This document shows, piece by piece, positions 43,892 through 53,387 of a stretch of DNA of 64,000 nt. The DNA is from Streptoalloteichus tenebrarius (GTDB lineage: Bacteria > Actinomycetota > Actinomycetes > Mycobacteriales > Pseudonocardiaceae). The notes under the pieces were generated by a model. It was not told the origin of the DNA. It saw nothing but the letters and a program-made list of their open reading frames with translations, and searched no databases. Both the position numbers and the translations under genes were made by a program. How positions within the stretch are numbered: position 1 is the first letter of the stretch; every line of letters begins with the position of its first letter. The DNA lies in the NCBI RefSeq assembly GCF_024171885.1, contig NZ_JAMTCP010000018.1, positions 1-64,000 on the forward strand, read 5' to 3'.

Positions 43892-44689
43892 GTGAGCCCT
43901 AGACCGGAGCCGCCCCCGCAGCACGTGTGCGCCGCGTTCGGCGCACGTGGCGTCCAGCCCGAGCTGATCGACGGCGGCCCGGCGTGGGTTTGCGGTGACG
44001 TGGTCCTCAAGCCCGTCACCAACCCCGCCGAGGCCGCGTGGATCGCCCAGACGCTCGACACGATGCGCCTGCCCGACCTGCGCCTGGCCCGACCCCTGCG
44101 GTCCACCGACGGCCGGTGGGTGGTGGCGGGCTGGTCGGCCACCCGGTACCTGGAGGGCCGCCCGGAGCCCCGGCACGACGAGGTCGTCGCGGTGTCGCTG
44201 CGGTTGCACGCCGCCACCGCCGGCCTGCCCCGCCCCCGGTTCGTCGACGCGAGGCGGGACGTGTTCTCCCTGGCCGACCGGATGGCCTGGGGCGAGGAGG
44301 ACCACCCCCTGGCGATGGACCGGGGCGGCCGGCTGTTCGAGATGCTGGCGGCGCTGCGCCGCCCGCTCGGCCTCGACCCGCAGGTCGTGCACGGCGACCT
44401 GTTCGGCAACGTGCTGTTCCACGGGGACGGCCCGCCGGCGGTCATCGACTTCACGCCGTACTGGCGTCCGGCGGAGTGGGCCGCCGCGGTCGTCGTCGTG
44501 GACTCGCTGGCCTGGGGCGGCGCGGACCCCGGTCTGGTCGAGCGCTGGGCCCACCTGGCCGACTGGCCGCAGGTGCTGCTGCGCGCCTTGTTGTTCCGCC
44601 TGGCGGTCAACGCCCTGCACCCGAGGGCCACGCCGGAGTCGCTGGAAGGCCTCCAACGGACCTACCACGTGGTGCACCCGCTGCTCTAG
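43892..44689 (+). CDS. APH-fold protein (TIGR02569-like)
   Basis: A 265-aa protein with the aminoglycoside-phosphotransferase/choline-kinase core: VHGDLFGNVLF (catalytic Asp and metal Asn, about 169-179) and AVIDF (second Asp). The N-lobe Lys is at VVLKPV. Matches an actinobacteria-specific family with no proven substrate; drug resistance is not implied. GTG 43892 is the last start before similarity begins. Confidence 0.75.
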   Translation: MSPRPEPPPQHVCAAFGARGVQPELIDGGPAWVCGDVVLKPVTNPAEAAWIAQTLDTMRLPDLRLARPLRSTDGRWVVAGWSATRYLEGRPEPRHDEVVAVSLRLHAATAGLPRPRFVDARRDVFSLADRMAWGEEDHPLAMDRGGRLFEMLAALRRPLGLDPQVVHGDLFGNVLFHGDGPPAVIDFTPYWRPAEWAAAVVVVDSLAWGGADPGLVERWAHLADWPQVLLRALLFRLAVNALHPRATPESLEGLQRTYHVVHPLL

Positions 44690-44756
44690 GCCGGACGAGA
44701 ACCTCCGTTACCCTCACCGTCGCGACCCCGTCGTGCGCGGACGAGTTCGCATGGCC

Positions 44757-44782
44757 GAAACCCGACGCCACCTCGGGGTAAC
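44757..44782 (+). promoter_or_regulatory. GlnR-like box upstream of the nitrate reductase gene
   Basis: GAAAC-n5-GCCAC-n6-GTAAC. The spacing of the AC steps (10 and 11 bases) fits the GlnR half-site pattern and equals that at 48914-48939 upstream of narK. It lies about 160 bases before the start codon. Confidence 0.5.
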
Positions 44783-44938
44783 AGACCCTGGTTAGCGTCG
44801 GCATTCGTCGGGATGACAGGTGCTCCTGCCTTGTCGGGTTCATCTCTCAGCGTGCTCGGCCGTTCGCGTGATGACATCCCGCAAGGGGTGGGGGAAGGCC
44901 CGGCACGCGGCCACGCTGGGGAAGCGGAGGTCGTCGAA

Positions 44939-47119
44939 ATGGCCCAACGGATGCCTGCGCTTGCCGCGTCCGCGCCCACCGAAACGCACTGCCCCTACTG
45001 CGCGCTCCAATGCGGAATGGCGCTCACGGCCGCCAACGGGACAAATACGGTCGAATCGTCGACCGGTGCCGGATTGGTCACCGTGGCGCCCCGTGACTTT
45101 CCCACCAACCGGGGCGGCCTGTGCCAGAAGGGGTGGACCTCGGCCAGCGTCCTCACCGCGCCGGGCCGCCTGACCCGACCGCTGCTCCGCCCGCACAGGG
45201 CCGCGCCGTTGCGCCCGGTGTCCTGGGACGTCGCCCTGGGACACGTCGCCCACCGCCTCCGCCAGATCCAGGCCGCCCACGGGCGGGACGCCATCGCGGT
45301 GTTCGGCGGCGGCGGGCTCACGAACGAGAAGGCCTACGCGCTGGGCAAGTTCGCCAGGGTCGCGCTGGGCACGTCGCAGGTGGACTACAACGGCAGGTTC
45401 TGCATGTCCTCGGCAGCGGCGGCCGGGATCCGGGCCTTCGGCCTCGACCGGGGGCTGCCGTTCCCGGTCACCGACCTCGACGGGGCCGACGCCGTCGTGT
45501 TGGTCGGAGCGAACGTCGCCGAGACCATGCCCCCGTTCACGCAGCACCTGCGGCGAGCCGTCGACAACGGGGGACTCGTCGTCGTGGACCCCCGGCGCAC
45601 CGCCACCGCCGAGCAGGCGGCGCTGCACCTGCGCCCCGCTCCCGGCACGGACCTCGCGCTCGCCCTGGGCATGCTGCACGCCGCCGTCGCCGACGGCCAC
45701 CTCGACCACGCCTACATCACCGAACGCACCACCGGCTTCGACGCGGCGTGGCGCGTCGCCGCGAGGTGGTGGCCGGAAAGGGCGGAGCGCGTCACCGGCG
45801 TCGCCGCGGCCGACCAGCGCGCCGCCGTGCGCATCCTGGCGCAGGCCGCCAACGCGTACGTGCTCACCGCCCGTGGCGCGGAACAGCACGCCAGCGGTGT
45901 CGACACGGCGTCCGCGTGGATCAACCTCGCGCTCGCGCTCGGCCTGCCCGGCAGAGTCGGCTCGGGCTTCGGCTGCCTGACCGGCCAGGGCAACGGCCAG
46001 GGCGGCCGGGAGCACGGGCAGAAGGCCGACCAGCTTCCCGGCTACCGCCGGATCGACGACCCCGAGGCCCGCGCCCACGTCGCGGCGGTGTGGGGCGTCG
46101 ACCCCGAAAACCTGCCGGGGCCGGGGCGCTCCGCGTACGAGCTGCTCGACTCCCTCGGCACTGACGGTGGCCCCAGGGCGTTGCTGGTGTTCGGCAGCAA
46201 CCCCGTGGTCTCCGCGCCCCGCGCCGGTCACGTCGCCGAGCGGTTGGCGGCGCTGGACCTCCTCGTCGTGGCCGACGTCGTGCTGTCGGAGACCGCGCGG
46301 GCAGCCGACGTGGTGCTGCCCGTGACGCAGTGGGCGGAGGAGGACGGCACCCTGACGAACCTGGAGGGCAGGGTGCTGCTGCGCCGCCGCGCGCTCGACC
46401 CTCCGCCCGGCGTCCGCACCGACCTGGACGTCCTGCACGGGTTGGCCGTGCGCCTCGGCCAACCCGCCGACCGCTTCCCGACCGACGCGGAGACGGTGTT
46501 CGAGGAGCTGCGCCGCGCCTCGGCCGGCGGCCCCGCCGACTACTCCGGCGTGACGTGGGAGCGGCTGCGCGCCGGGGAACAGCTCCACTGGCCGGTGCCC
46601 TCGCCCGGCCATCCCGGCACGCCCCGTCTCTTCCTGGACCGCTTCGCCCACCCCGACGGACGGGCCCGGTTCGCCGCCGTGGACCACCGGGGGCCGGCGG
46701 AGCCGCCGGACGCCGAGTACCCGCTGCACGCCACCACCGGGCGCGTGCTCCAGCACTACCAGTCCGGGGCGCAGACGCGTCGGGTCGCGGAGCTGGTCTC
46801 GGCGGCGCCGGAGTCGTTCGTCGAGGTCCACCCGGACACCGCCGCGCGCGCCGGGCTCGGCGACGGCGAGCTGGCTCGCGTGGTCTCGCGGCGCGGCAGC
46901 GCGGTCGCCAGGGTCCGGCACACGCCCACGATCCGTCAGGACACCGTGTTCCTGCCGTTCCACTTCGGGGACGACCAGCGGGCGAACCTGGTCACCAACC
47001 CCGCGCTCGACCCGACCAGCCGGATGCCCGAGTTCAAGGTGTGCGCCGTCCGCCTGGAGCCCCTCGCCGGGGAACCCCGGCGCCGCCGTCCGAGCGACCC
47101 GTCCGAGGAGACCGCATGA
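44939..47119 (+). CDS. nasC: assimilatory nitrate reductase catalytic subunit
   Basis: A 726-aa molybdopterin oxidoreductase without signal peptide, so cytoplasmic. The 4Fe-4S site is CPYCALQC (about 20-27) plus Cys in GGLCQKGW; the pterin-binding regions include SGFGCLTGQGNGQGGREHGQ and the C-terminal molydopterin dinucleotide domain (LVTNPALDPTSRMPEFK). It reduces nitrate to nitrite. No C-terminal [2Fe-2S] domain is present; that domain is on the reductase encoded next, overlapping by 4 bp. ATG 44939 has GCGGAGG 8 bases upstream. Confidence 0.9.
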   Translation: MAQRMPALAASAPTETHCPYCALQCGMALTAANGTNTVESSTGAGLVTVAPRDFPTNRGGLCQKGWTSASVLTAPGRLTRPLLRPHRAAPLRPVSWDVALGHVAHRLRQIQAAHGRDAIAVFGGGGLTNEKAYALGKFARVALGTSQVDYNGRFCMSSAAAAGIRAFGLDRGLPFPVTDLDGADAVVLVGANVAETMPPFTQHLRRAVDNGGLVVVDPRRTATAEQAALHLRPAPGTDLALALGMLHAAVADGHLDHAYITERTTGFDAAWRVAARWWPERAERVTGVAAADQRAAVRILAQAANAYVLTARGAEQHASGVDTASAWINLALALGLPGRVGSGFGCLTGQGNGQGGREHGQKADQLPGYRRIDDPEARAHVAAVWGVDPENLPGPGRSAYELLDSLGTDGGPRALLVFGSNPVVSAPRAGHVAERLAALDLLVVADVVLSETARAADVVLPVTQWAEEDGTLTNLEGRVLLRRRALDPPPGVRTDLDVLHGLAVRLGQPADRFPTDAETVFEELRRASAGGPADYSGVTWERLRAGEQLHWPVPSPGHPGTPRLFLDRFAHPDGRARFAAVDHRGPAEPPDAEYPLHATTGRVLQHYQSGAQTRRVAELVSAAPESFVEVHPDTAARAGLGDGELARVVSRRGSAVARVRHTPTIRQDTVFLPFHFGDDQRANLVTNPALDPTSRMPEFKVCAVRLEPLAGEPRRRRPSDPSEETA

Positions 47120-48594
47120 GCGCCAGCCAGGTCGTCGTGGTGGGCTACGGCATGGCCGGGGCGCGCCTCGCAGAGGAGGTGCGGCGCCGGGACCCCGAGG
47201 GCGCGCGCGTGGCGCTCACCGTGATCGGCGCGGAGGACCACCCCGCCTACAACCGGGTCCTGCTCTCCAGCGTCCTGGCCGGCTCGCTCTCCCCGGAGGC
47301 GGTGCGGCTGCACGACGACGGGTGGGCGGACCGACAGCGCGTGGATCTGCGCACCGGGACGGCCGTGCGGAGGATCGATGTGGGCTCCCGCAAACTCGAA
47401 CTCGCCGACGGCGCCGTGCTGGGCTACGACGTGCTCGTGTTGGCGACCGGGAGCCGCGCGTGGGTGCCGCCCACAGACGGCCTGCTCGACGGAACCGGGA
47501 CTCCGGCTGACGGCGTCGCCGTGTTCCGCACGCTCGACGACTGCCGGCGCATCCTGACGCGCGCCAGGGCGGGCGCGCCCGTGGCGGTGCTCGGTGGCGG
47601 CCTGCTCGGGCTGGAGGCGGCCAGGGGGCTGGCCGGGCGCGGCCACCCGGTGACGGTCATCCACCCCGTGGGCCACCTCATGGAACGCCAGCTCGACGCG
47701 GGCTGCGGGCGGGTCCTCGCGCGCACCCTCGCGCGGCTCGGGATCGCGGTGCGGCTCAACGTCACGGCCCAGCGGTACGCGCCGGGCCGCGGGCTGGTGC
47801 TCTCGGACGGCGGCGAGCTGCCCGCGGAGCTGGTCGTGGTGTCGGCGGGAGTGCGGGCCGAGACCGGACTGGCCACCGCGGCGGGGCTGGCGGTGGACCG
47901 CGGCGTGCTCGTGGACGACGAGCTGCGCACCTCGGACCCGCAGGTGCGCGCGATCGGCGACTGCGCCCAGCACGCGGGCACCGTCGGCGGGCTCGTGCAG
48001 CCAGCGTGGGACCAGGCCGCCGTGCTGGCCGACCTGCTCACCGGGGCCGACCCCGCCGCGCGCTACCGGGGCACACCGGTCGTGACCCGGCTCAAGGCCA
48101 GGGACGTCGACCTGGCGGCGCTCGGCGAGGTGCACGTCGACGTCGACGAGCCGGACGCCGAGGTGCTGTGCCTCCAGGACCCGGCCCGGGGCCGGTACGC
48201 CAAGCTCGTGCTGCGGGACGAGCGGGTCGCCGGCGCGATCGTGCTGGGCGCCCCGGACGCGGCGGCCACGATCACCCAGCTCTACGACGCCGGGACGCCG
48301 GCGCCGTCCGACCGGTTGGCGTTGCTGCTCGGCAGGGCGCTGCCGTCCGGAGCGCCCACGTCGCCGGCGGACCTGCCCGCCTCGGCGGTGGTCTGTCGGT
48401 GCAACACGGTCAGCAAGGGCCAGTTGATGACCGCGTGGCGCGCGGGGGCGCGGGGCGCGTCCGGGTTGGCCGCGGCGACCAGGGCGAGCACCGGGTGCGG
48501 CGGCTGCGCGGAGTCCCTCCAGGGCATCGCGGACTGGCTCGCGCGCGTCGACCCGGACGAGGAGCCCGCGGTGCCGCGTCCGGCCGTCTCCTGA
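47116..48594 (+). CDS. FAD-dependent reductase with BFD [2Fe-2S] domain, electron donor for nitrate reductase
   Basis: A 492-aa NasB-like flavoprotein. FAD motif VVGYGMAGARLAEE (about 8-21), NAD motif VLGGGLLGLEAARGLA (about 156-171) and a C-terminal bacterioferritin-associated-ferredoxin-like domain with CRCNTVSKG and TGCGGC holding a [2Fe-2S] cluster. It passes electrons from NAD(P)H to the nitrate reductase. ATGA overlap with nasC fixes stoichiometry. Its organisation equals the N-terminal half of NirB. Confidence 0.88.
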   Translation: MSASQVVVVGYGMAGARLAEEVRRRDPEGARVALTVIGAEDHPAYNRVLLSSVLAGSLSPEAVRLHDDGWADRQRVDLRTGTAVRRIDVGSRKLELADGAVLGYDVLVLATGSRAWVPPTDGLLDGTGTPADGVAVFRTLDDCRRILTRARAGAPVAVLGGGLLGLEAARGLAGRGHPVTVIHPVGHLMERQLDAGCGRVLARTLARLGIAVRLNVTAQRYAPGRGLVLSDGGELPAELVVVSAGVRAETGLATAAGLAVDRGVLVDDELRTSDPQVRAIGDCAQHAGTVGGLVQPAWDQAAVLADLLTGADPAARYRGTPVVTRLKARDVDLAALGEVHVDVDEPDAEVLCLQDPARGRYAKLVLRDERVAGAIVLGAPDAAATITQLYDAGTPAPSDRLALLLGRALPSGAPTSPADLPASAVVCRCNTVSKGQLMTAWRAGARGASGLAAATRASTGCGGCAESLQGIADWLARVDPDEEPAVPRPAVS

Positions 48595-48690
48595 CCTCGC
48601 TTTCCCGGCGTCCCCGGTGGTGTCGCGCCTGTGCTCGCACATCACCGGGGACGGCGGCGCGCGTCGGGAGGGCGGGTCCGTCGCTCCGGA

Positions 48691-48776
48691 ACGGCGGCCC
48701 ACACCAGAAAGGCGGCCCGCATTGACAAGGCGGCCCGCATTGACAAGGTGGCGCGCACTGAATGGCGGCTCGCACC
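48691..48776. repeat. 18-bp tandem repeats
   Basis: GGCGGCCCGCATTGACAA occurs twice exactly (48711-48746), flanked by two or three diverged copies on each side. Confidence 0.9.
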
Positions 48777-48913
48777 CAAGGATGGTTCGCGCGGGACAGG
48801 CAGGTCGCTTCGGGAAGGCGATCCGGCCTCGCGCGCCTCGTCCCCGTCGGCTCGCTCCTGCTCCTCCACCTCACCGGGGCGCGGCCACCGGGTGAGCAGG
48901 AGTTCCCTTCGCC

Positions 48914-48939
48914 GTCACGCGCTGGCACGTCCGGGTAAC
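48914..48939 (+). promoter_or_regulatory. GlnR-like box upstream of narK
   Basis: GTCAC-n5-GGCAC-n6-GTAAC, 46-71 bases before the narK start, with the same spacing as the box before nasC. Confidence 0.5.
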
Positions 48940-48984
48940 GCGCGCTTCCTACCGTCGCCGCAACGCGACACCGGGAGGTCAGCG

Positions 48985-50403
48985 ATGAGCAGCACGGTCG
49001 AGATCGACGCCCCGCCGCCCGTTGCGCCCCACCCGCCTCGACGCGGGCGCTGGATCGAGCACTGGGAACCGGAGGACCCGGAGTTCTGGCGGCGCACGGG
49101 CCGCCGCGTCGCCCACCGCAACCTCGCGCTGTCGGTGCTGACCGAACACCTGGGCTTCAACGTGTGGATTCTCTGGAGCGTCGTGGTGGTGAGCCTGCGG
49201 CCCGCCGGGTTCGACTTCACCGCCGACCAACTCTTCTGGCTGATCGCGGCGCCCAACCTGGTGGGCGCCGTCCTCCGCGTCCCCTACACGTTCGCGGTCC
49301 CCCGGTTCGGCGGTCGACTGTGGACAGTCATCAGCGCCTCGCTGCTGGTGGTGCCCTGCCTGCTGCTGGTCGTCGCCGTGCGGGACCAGAGCACCCCGTA
49401 CTGGTTCTTCCTGCTCGCCGCGGCGACCGCCGGCGTGGGCGGCGGCACCTTCTCGTCGTCGATGGCCAACATCTCCTTCTTCTTCCCCGAGCGGAGGAAG
49501 GGGTTCGCGCTCGGCCTCAACGCGGCGGGCGGCAACATCGGGGTGGCCGTCACCCAGCTCGCCGTGCCGGTCGTGATCTCCCTCGGCGGCGGGACCCACC
49601 TCGCCCTGGCCGGACTGCTGTGGCTCCCATTCGTCGTCGCGGCCGCCGTGTGCGCGTGGTTCCGGATGGACAGCCTCACCGAGGCCAGGGCGGACACCCG
49701 GTCGTACGGCGTCGCCCTGCGCGACCGGCACACCTGGGTCGTGTCGTTCCTCTACGTCGGCACGTTCGGCTCGTTCATCGGCTACTCGTTCGTGCTGCCG
49801 CTGCTCGTCAGGAGCACGTTCCCCGAACTGGACTCGGTGCCGGCGCTGGTCCGCCTCGGTTACCTCGCCTTCGCCGGCGCGTTGGTCGGGTCGGTGGCCC
49901 GTCCGCTCGGCGGGTGGCTGGCCGACCGGTTCGGCGGTGGTCGCGTCACCCTGCTCACCTTCGTGGGCATGGCCGTCGGCGCCGTGGGCGTCGTGGTGAG
50001 CCTGGGCGCGCACCACTTCCCGCTGTTCCTCGGGTCGTTCGTGTGGTTGTTCGTCATGTCCGGGGCCGGCAACGGCGCGACCTATCGCATGATCCCGGCC
50101 ATCTTCGGCGCACGCGCACGCCGGCGCGCGACCGAGCGGGGCACACCGGTCGACGAGGAGCTGCGGGCGGCCAAGCGCCAGTCGGCCGCCGTGATCGGCG
50201 TCGCCGGCGCGGTCGGCGCGCTCGGTGGGTTCCTCGTCAACCAGGTGTTCAGGGTCGCGCACGTGAACCTGGGGTCGGTCGTACCCGCCGTGTGGGTGTT
50301 CTTCGCCGTCTACCTGCTGGGCGCGGGCGTCACCTGGTGGTTCTACCTGCGGCGACGGCTGTGGGTGGCCAGGGCGCCGAGCCTCGCGCACGCCGGGGTC
50401 TGA
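48985..50403 (+). CDS. narK: nitrate/nitrite transporter NarK
   Basis: A 472-aa major facilitator protein with 12 predicted helices. The nitrate signatures are NAAGGNIGVAVTQL (about 179-192) and SGAGNGATYRMIPAIF (about 358-373). The N-terminal ~45 residues (EPEDPEFWRRTGRRVA) are typical of the NarK1/NasA-like group. GGGAGG precedes ATG 48985. Takes up nitrate for the reductases on either side. Confidence 0.92.
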   Translation: MSSTVEIDAPPPVAPHPPRRGRWIEHWEPEDPEFWRRTGRRVAHRNLALSVLTEHLGFNVWILWSVVVVSLRPAGFDFTADQLFWLIAAPNLVGAVLRVPYTFAVPRFGGRLWTVISASLLVVPCLLLVVAVRDQSTPYWFFLLAAATAGVGGGTFSSSMANISFFFPERRKGFALGLNAAGGNIGVAVTQLAVPVVISLGGGTHLALAGLLWLPFVVAAAVCAWFRMDSLTEARADTRSYGVALRDRHTWVVSFLYVGTFGSFIGYSFVLPLLVRSTFPELDSVPALVRLGYLAFAGALVGSVARPLGGWLADRFGGGRVTLLTFVGMAVGAVGVVVSLGAHHFPLFLGSFVWLFVMSGAGNGATYRMIPAIFGARARRRATERGTPVDEELRAAKRQSAAVIGVAGAVGALGGFLVNQVFRVAHVNLGSVVPAVWVFFAVYLLGAGVTWWFYLRRRLWVARAPSLAHAGV

Positions 50404-50438
50404 GCGCACAAGTGATCTTCGGGGTGGGTGCGGAACTC

Positions 50439-50454
50439 GTAACACCGCTGTCAC
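50439..50454 (+). promoter_or_regulatory. GlnR-like box upstream of nirB
   Basis: GTAAC-n6-GTCAC, 61-76 bases before the nirB start, preceded by GGAAC two bases upstream. Confidence 0.5.
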
Positions 50455-50514
50455 AGCGAGGAGAAGGCGGCGACACGACGCCCTCGGATAGTGGCGGCAA
50501 CGAAGGAGGAGCGG

Positions 50515-53043
50515 ATGACACGCACTCTTGTCGTCGTGGGCCACGGCATGGTGGGCCACCGCCTGGTGCGGGCGCTGCGGGACCGCGACCGCGCGGGCGC
50601 CTGGCGGATCGTGGTGCTCGCGGAGGAGCCCAGGGCGGCTTACGACCGGGTCGGGCTGTCCTCCTACGCCGACTCGTGGGACGCCGCCCAGCTCGCCCTG
50701 GACGGGTGTGAGTACTCGGGGGACGAGGGGGTCGACCTCCGTCTGGGTGACCCGGTGGTCGAGGTCGACCGGGAGAACCGCGTGGTGACCACGGCCGGCG
50801 GCGTCCGGCAGCCCTACGACGCGCTCGTGCTGGCGACCGGCTCGCGGCCGTTCGTGCCGCCGGTGCCCGGCCACGATCTCCCGGGGTGTTTCACCTACCG
50901 CACGATCGAGGACCTGGACGCGATCCGGGCCGCCGCCGGCGCCGGGGGAGGCGTCGGGGTGGTGGTCGGCGGCGGCCTGCTCGGCCTGGAGGCGGCGAAC
51001 CTGTTGCGACGCCTCGGCCTGCGCACGCACGTGGTCGAGCTGGCGCCCCGGTTGATGCCGTTGCAGGTGGACGAGGGCGGCGGCGCCGTGCTGCGCCGGT
51101 TGGTGGAGCAGCTCGACATCACTGTCCATTGTGGAGTGTCCACGCGGGAGGTCACGGCGAAGGGCGACGGGTTGCGGGTCGCCTTGTCCGACGACACCGA
51201 GCTGCCGGCCGGGGTGGTCGTGTTCTCCGCCGGCGTCCGCCCCAGGGACGAGTTGGCCAGGGCGAGCGGCCTCGCGGTGGCGGAACGCGGCGGCGTCCTC
51301 GTCGACCTCGCCTGCCGCACCAGCGACCCCGACATCTACGCGGTCGGCGAGGTCGCGGCCGTGGAGGGCCGCTGCTACGGCCTGGTGGGACCGGGATACG
51401 CGATGGCCGAGGTGGTCGCGGACCGCCTGGTGGGCGGCACGGCCACCTTTCCCGGGGCGGACACCGCCACCAAGCTCAAGCTCCTCGGCGTGGACGTGGC
51501 CAGCTTCGGCGACGCGCACGCCACCAGCGAGGGAGCGCTGGAGGTCGTCCACAACGACCCGGTCTCCGGCTGCTACAAGAAGCTCGTCGTCTCCGACGAC
51601 GCGGGAACGCTGCTCGGCGGCGTGTTGGTCGGCGACGCCTCGTCCTACGCGACGTTGCGCCCCCTGGTCGGCCGCCCCCTCCCCGCCGACCCCGGTTCGC
51701 TCATCGCGCCGGCGGGCGCGGCCGGCTCCGGTGTCGGTGTGGACGCCCTGCCCGCCGACGCGCAGGTCTGCTCCTGCAACGGGGTGACCAAGGGCCGCAT
51801 CCAGGACGCGATCGTGGTCGACGGCTGCGCGGACGTGCCGGCCATCAAGGCGTGCACCAGGGCGGGCACCGCGTGCGGTTCCTGCGTGCCCATGCTCAAG
51901 CAGTTGCTCGCCTCGTGCGGCGTCGAGCAGTCGAAGGCGCTGTGCGAGCACTTCGAGCAGTCCCGCGCCGAGTTGTTCGAGATCGTCAGGGCGACGAGGG
52001 TGCGCACGTTCAGCGAACTGGTGGCCCGGCACGGCAGGGGGCGCGGTTGCGACATCTGCAAGCCGGTCGTGGCGTCGATCCTGGCGTCGCTGGGAGCCGG
52101 ACACGTGCTGGAGGGCGAACAGGCGTCGTTGCAGGACACCAACGACCGGTTCCTGGCGAACATGCAGCGCAACGGGACGTACTCCGTGGTGCCGCGCGTC
52201 CCGGGTGGGGAGATCACCCCGGACGGGCTGATCGCCATCGCCGAGGTCGCCCGCGACTTCGGGCTCTACACGAAGATCACCGGCGGGCAGCGCATCGACC
52301 TGTTCGGCGCCACCGTCGACCAGCTCCCCCGGATCTGGCGCCGCCTGGTCGACGCCGGCTTCGAGTCGGGGCACGCGTACGGCAAGGCCCTGCGCACAGT
52401 GAAGTCCTGCGTCGGCAGCACGTGGTGCCGCTACGGCGTCCAGGACTCCGTGGGGCTGGCGATCGAGCTGGAGCTGCGCTACCGGGGGCTGCGCTCGCCG
52501 CACAAGATCAAGGCGGCGGTGTCCGGCTGCGCGCGGGAGTGCGCGGAGGCCAGGAGCAAGGACTTCGGCGTGATCGCCACGGAGGAGGGCTGGAACCTCT
52601 ACGTCGGCGGCAACGGCGGTTTCCGGCCCCGGCACGCCGACCTGCTGGTGTCCGGGGTGGACAAGGACACCCTGGTCCGGATCATCGACCGGTTCCTCAT
52701 GTTCTACGTGCGCACCGCCGACCGGCTCCAGCGCACCTCGGCGTGGATCGAGGCGATGGAGGGCGGCCTGGACCACCTGCGGGAGGTCGTCGTCGAGGAC
52801 CGCCTCGGCATCTGCGCCGAGCTGGAGGAGGCCATGGCCGCGCACGTGGCCGGCTACACCGACGAGTGGCGCGGCGTGCTGGAGGACCCGGAGAAGCTGG
52901 CCCGGTTCACGTCCTTCGTCAACGCCCCCGGCGTGCCGGACCCGAGCATCTCGTTCCGGGCCGAGCGGGGCCAGCGCGTCCCCGTGCTGCTGCCCGTCCC
53001 GGACGTGTCAGCGAGGACGGAGCCTGCGGAGGTGAGGCGATGA
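50515..53043 (+). CDS. nirB: nitrite reductase (NADH) large subunit NirB
   Basis: An 842-aa cytoplasmic enzyme: FAD domain (VVVGHGMVGHRLVRAL), NAD domain (VVVGGGLLGLEAANLL), BFD-like [2Fe-2S] segment (CSCNGVTKG, then CGSC), and the sulfite/nitrite reductase half with SCVGSTWCRYGVQDS and SGCARECAEARS, whose four Cys bind the 4Fe-4S cluster coupled to siroheme. It reduces nitrite to ammonium. AAGGAGGAG precedes ATG 50515; nirD overlaps by 4 bp. Confidence 0.95.
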   Translation: MTRTLVVVGHGMVGHRLVRALRDRDRAGAWRIVVLAEEPRAAYDRVGLSSYADSWDAAQLALDGCEYSGDEGVDLRLGDPVVEVDRENRVVTTAGGVRQPYDALVLATGSRPFVPPVPGHDLPGCFTYRTIEDLDAIRAAAGAGGGVGVVVGGGLLGLEAANLLRRLGLRTHVVELAPRLMPLQVDEGGGAVLRRLVEQLDITVHCGVSTREVTAKGDGLRVALSDDTELPAGVVVFSAGVRPRDELARASGLAVAERGGVLVDLACRTSDPDIYAVGEVAAVEGRCYGLVGPGYAMAEVVADRLVGGTATFPGADTATKLKLLGVDVASFGDAHATSEGALEVVHNDPVSGCYKKLVVSDDAGTLLGGVLVGDASSYATLRPLVGRPLPADPGSLIAPAGAAGSGVGVDALPADAQVCSCNGVTKGRIQDAIVVDGCADVPAIKACTRAGTACGSCVPMLKQLLASCGVEQSKALCEHFEQSRAELFEIVRATRVRTFSELVARHGRGRGCDICKPVVASILASLGAGHVLEGEQASLQDTNDRFLANMQRNGTYSVVPRVPGGEITPDGLIAIAEVARDFGLYTKITGGQRIDLFGATVDQLPRIWRRLVDAGFESGHAYGKALRTVKSCVGSTWCRYGVQDSVGLAIELELRYRGLRSPHKIKAAVSGCARECAEARSKDFGVIATEEGWNLYVGGNGGFRPRHADLLVSGVDKDTLVRIIDRFLMFYVRTADRLQRTSAWIEAMEGGLDHLREVVVEDRLGICAELEEAMAAHVAGYTDEWRGVLEDPEKLARFTSFVNAPGVPDPSISFRAERGQRVPVLLPVPDVSARTEPAEVRR

Positions 53044-53387
53044 CGGCGGCGGTCGACGAGCGGGTGTGGGTCCGGGTCTGCGGCTACGCGGCACTCGAAC
53101 CGGAGAACGGCGTCGCGGTGTTGCTGCCCGACGGCACCCAGGTCGCGCTCTTCCGAACCAGCGACGACACGGTGCACGCGTTGTCCAACCTGGACCCGTT
53201 CAGTGGCGCGATGGTGCTCGCACGAGGCATCGTCGGCGACCGCCACGGCGTGCCGATGGTGGCCTCGCCCATGCACAAGCAGGCGTTCGACCTGCGGACG
53301 GGACGGTGCCTCGACGACGACCGGACGGGGGTGCCCACCTACCCGGTCCGGGTCGTCGACGGCGTGGTGGAGGTGGCGGTCGGGTGA
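53040..53387 (+). CDS. nirD: nitrite reductase (NADH) small subunit NirD
   Basis: A 115-aa Rieske-fold subunit (VWVRVCGYAALEPENGVAVL, SPMHKQAFDLRTG). As usual for NirD the Rieske Cys-His pairs are not complete, so it is probably structural. Overlaps nirB and the next gene by 4 bp on each side. Confidence 0.92.
   Translation: MTAAVDERVWVRVCGYAALEPENGVAVLLPDGTQVALFRTSDDTVHALSNLDPFSGAMVLARGIVGDRHGVPMVASPMHKQAFDLRTGRCLDDDRTGVPTYPVRVVDGVVEVAVG

Larger units (their letters stand above)
48595..48984. other. 390-bp intergenic region upstream of narK
   Basis: It holds the 18-bp repeats at 48691-48776 and the GlnR-like box at 48914-48939. No gene supported. Confidence 0.55.

Noticed and set aside
43892-44689. 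Aminoglycoside resistance gene
   Set aside because: Only the general APH/choline-kinase core is present; it matches an actinobacteria-wide family with no known drug substrate.
48979-52845. 1,288-codon open frame on the minus strand opposite narK and nirB
   Set aside because: It is a shadow of high-GC codon usage in narK and nirB; no ribosome-binding site, and its translation is a low-complexity mixture of Arg, His, Gly and Val.
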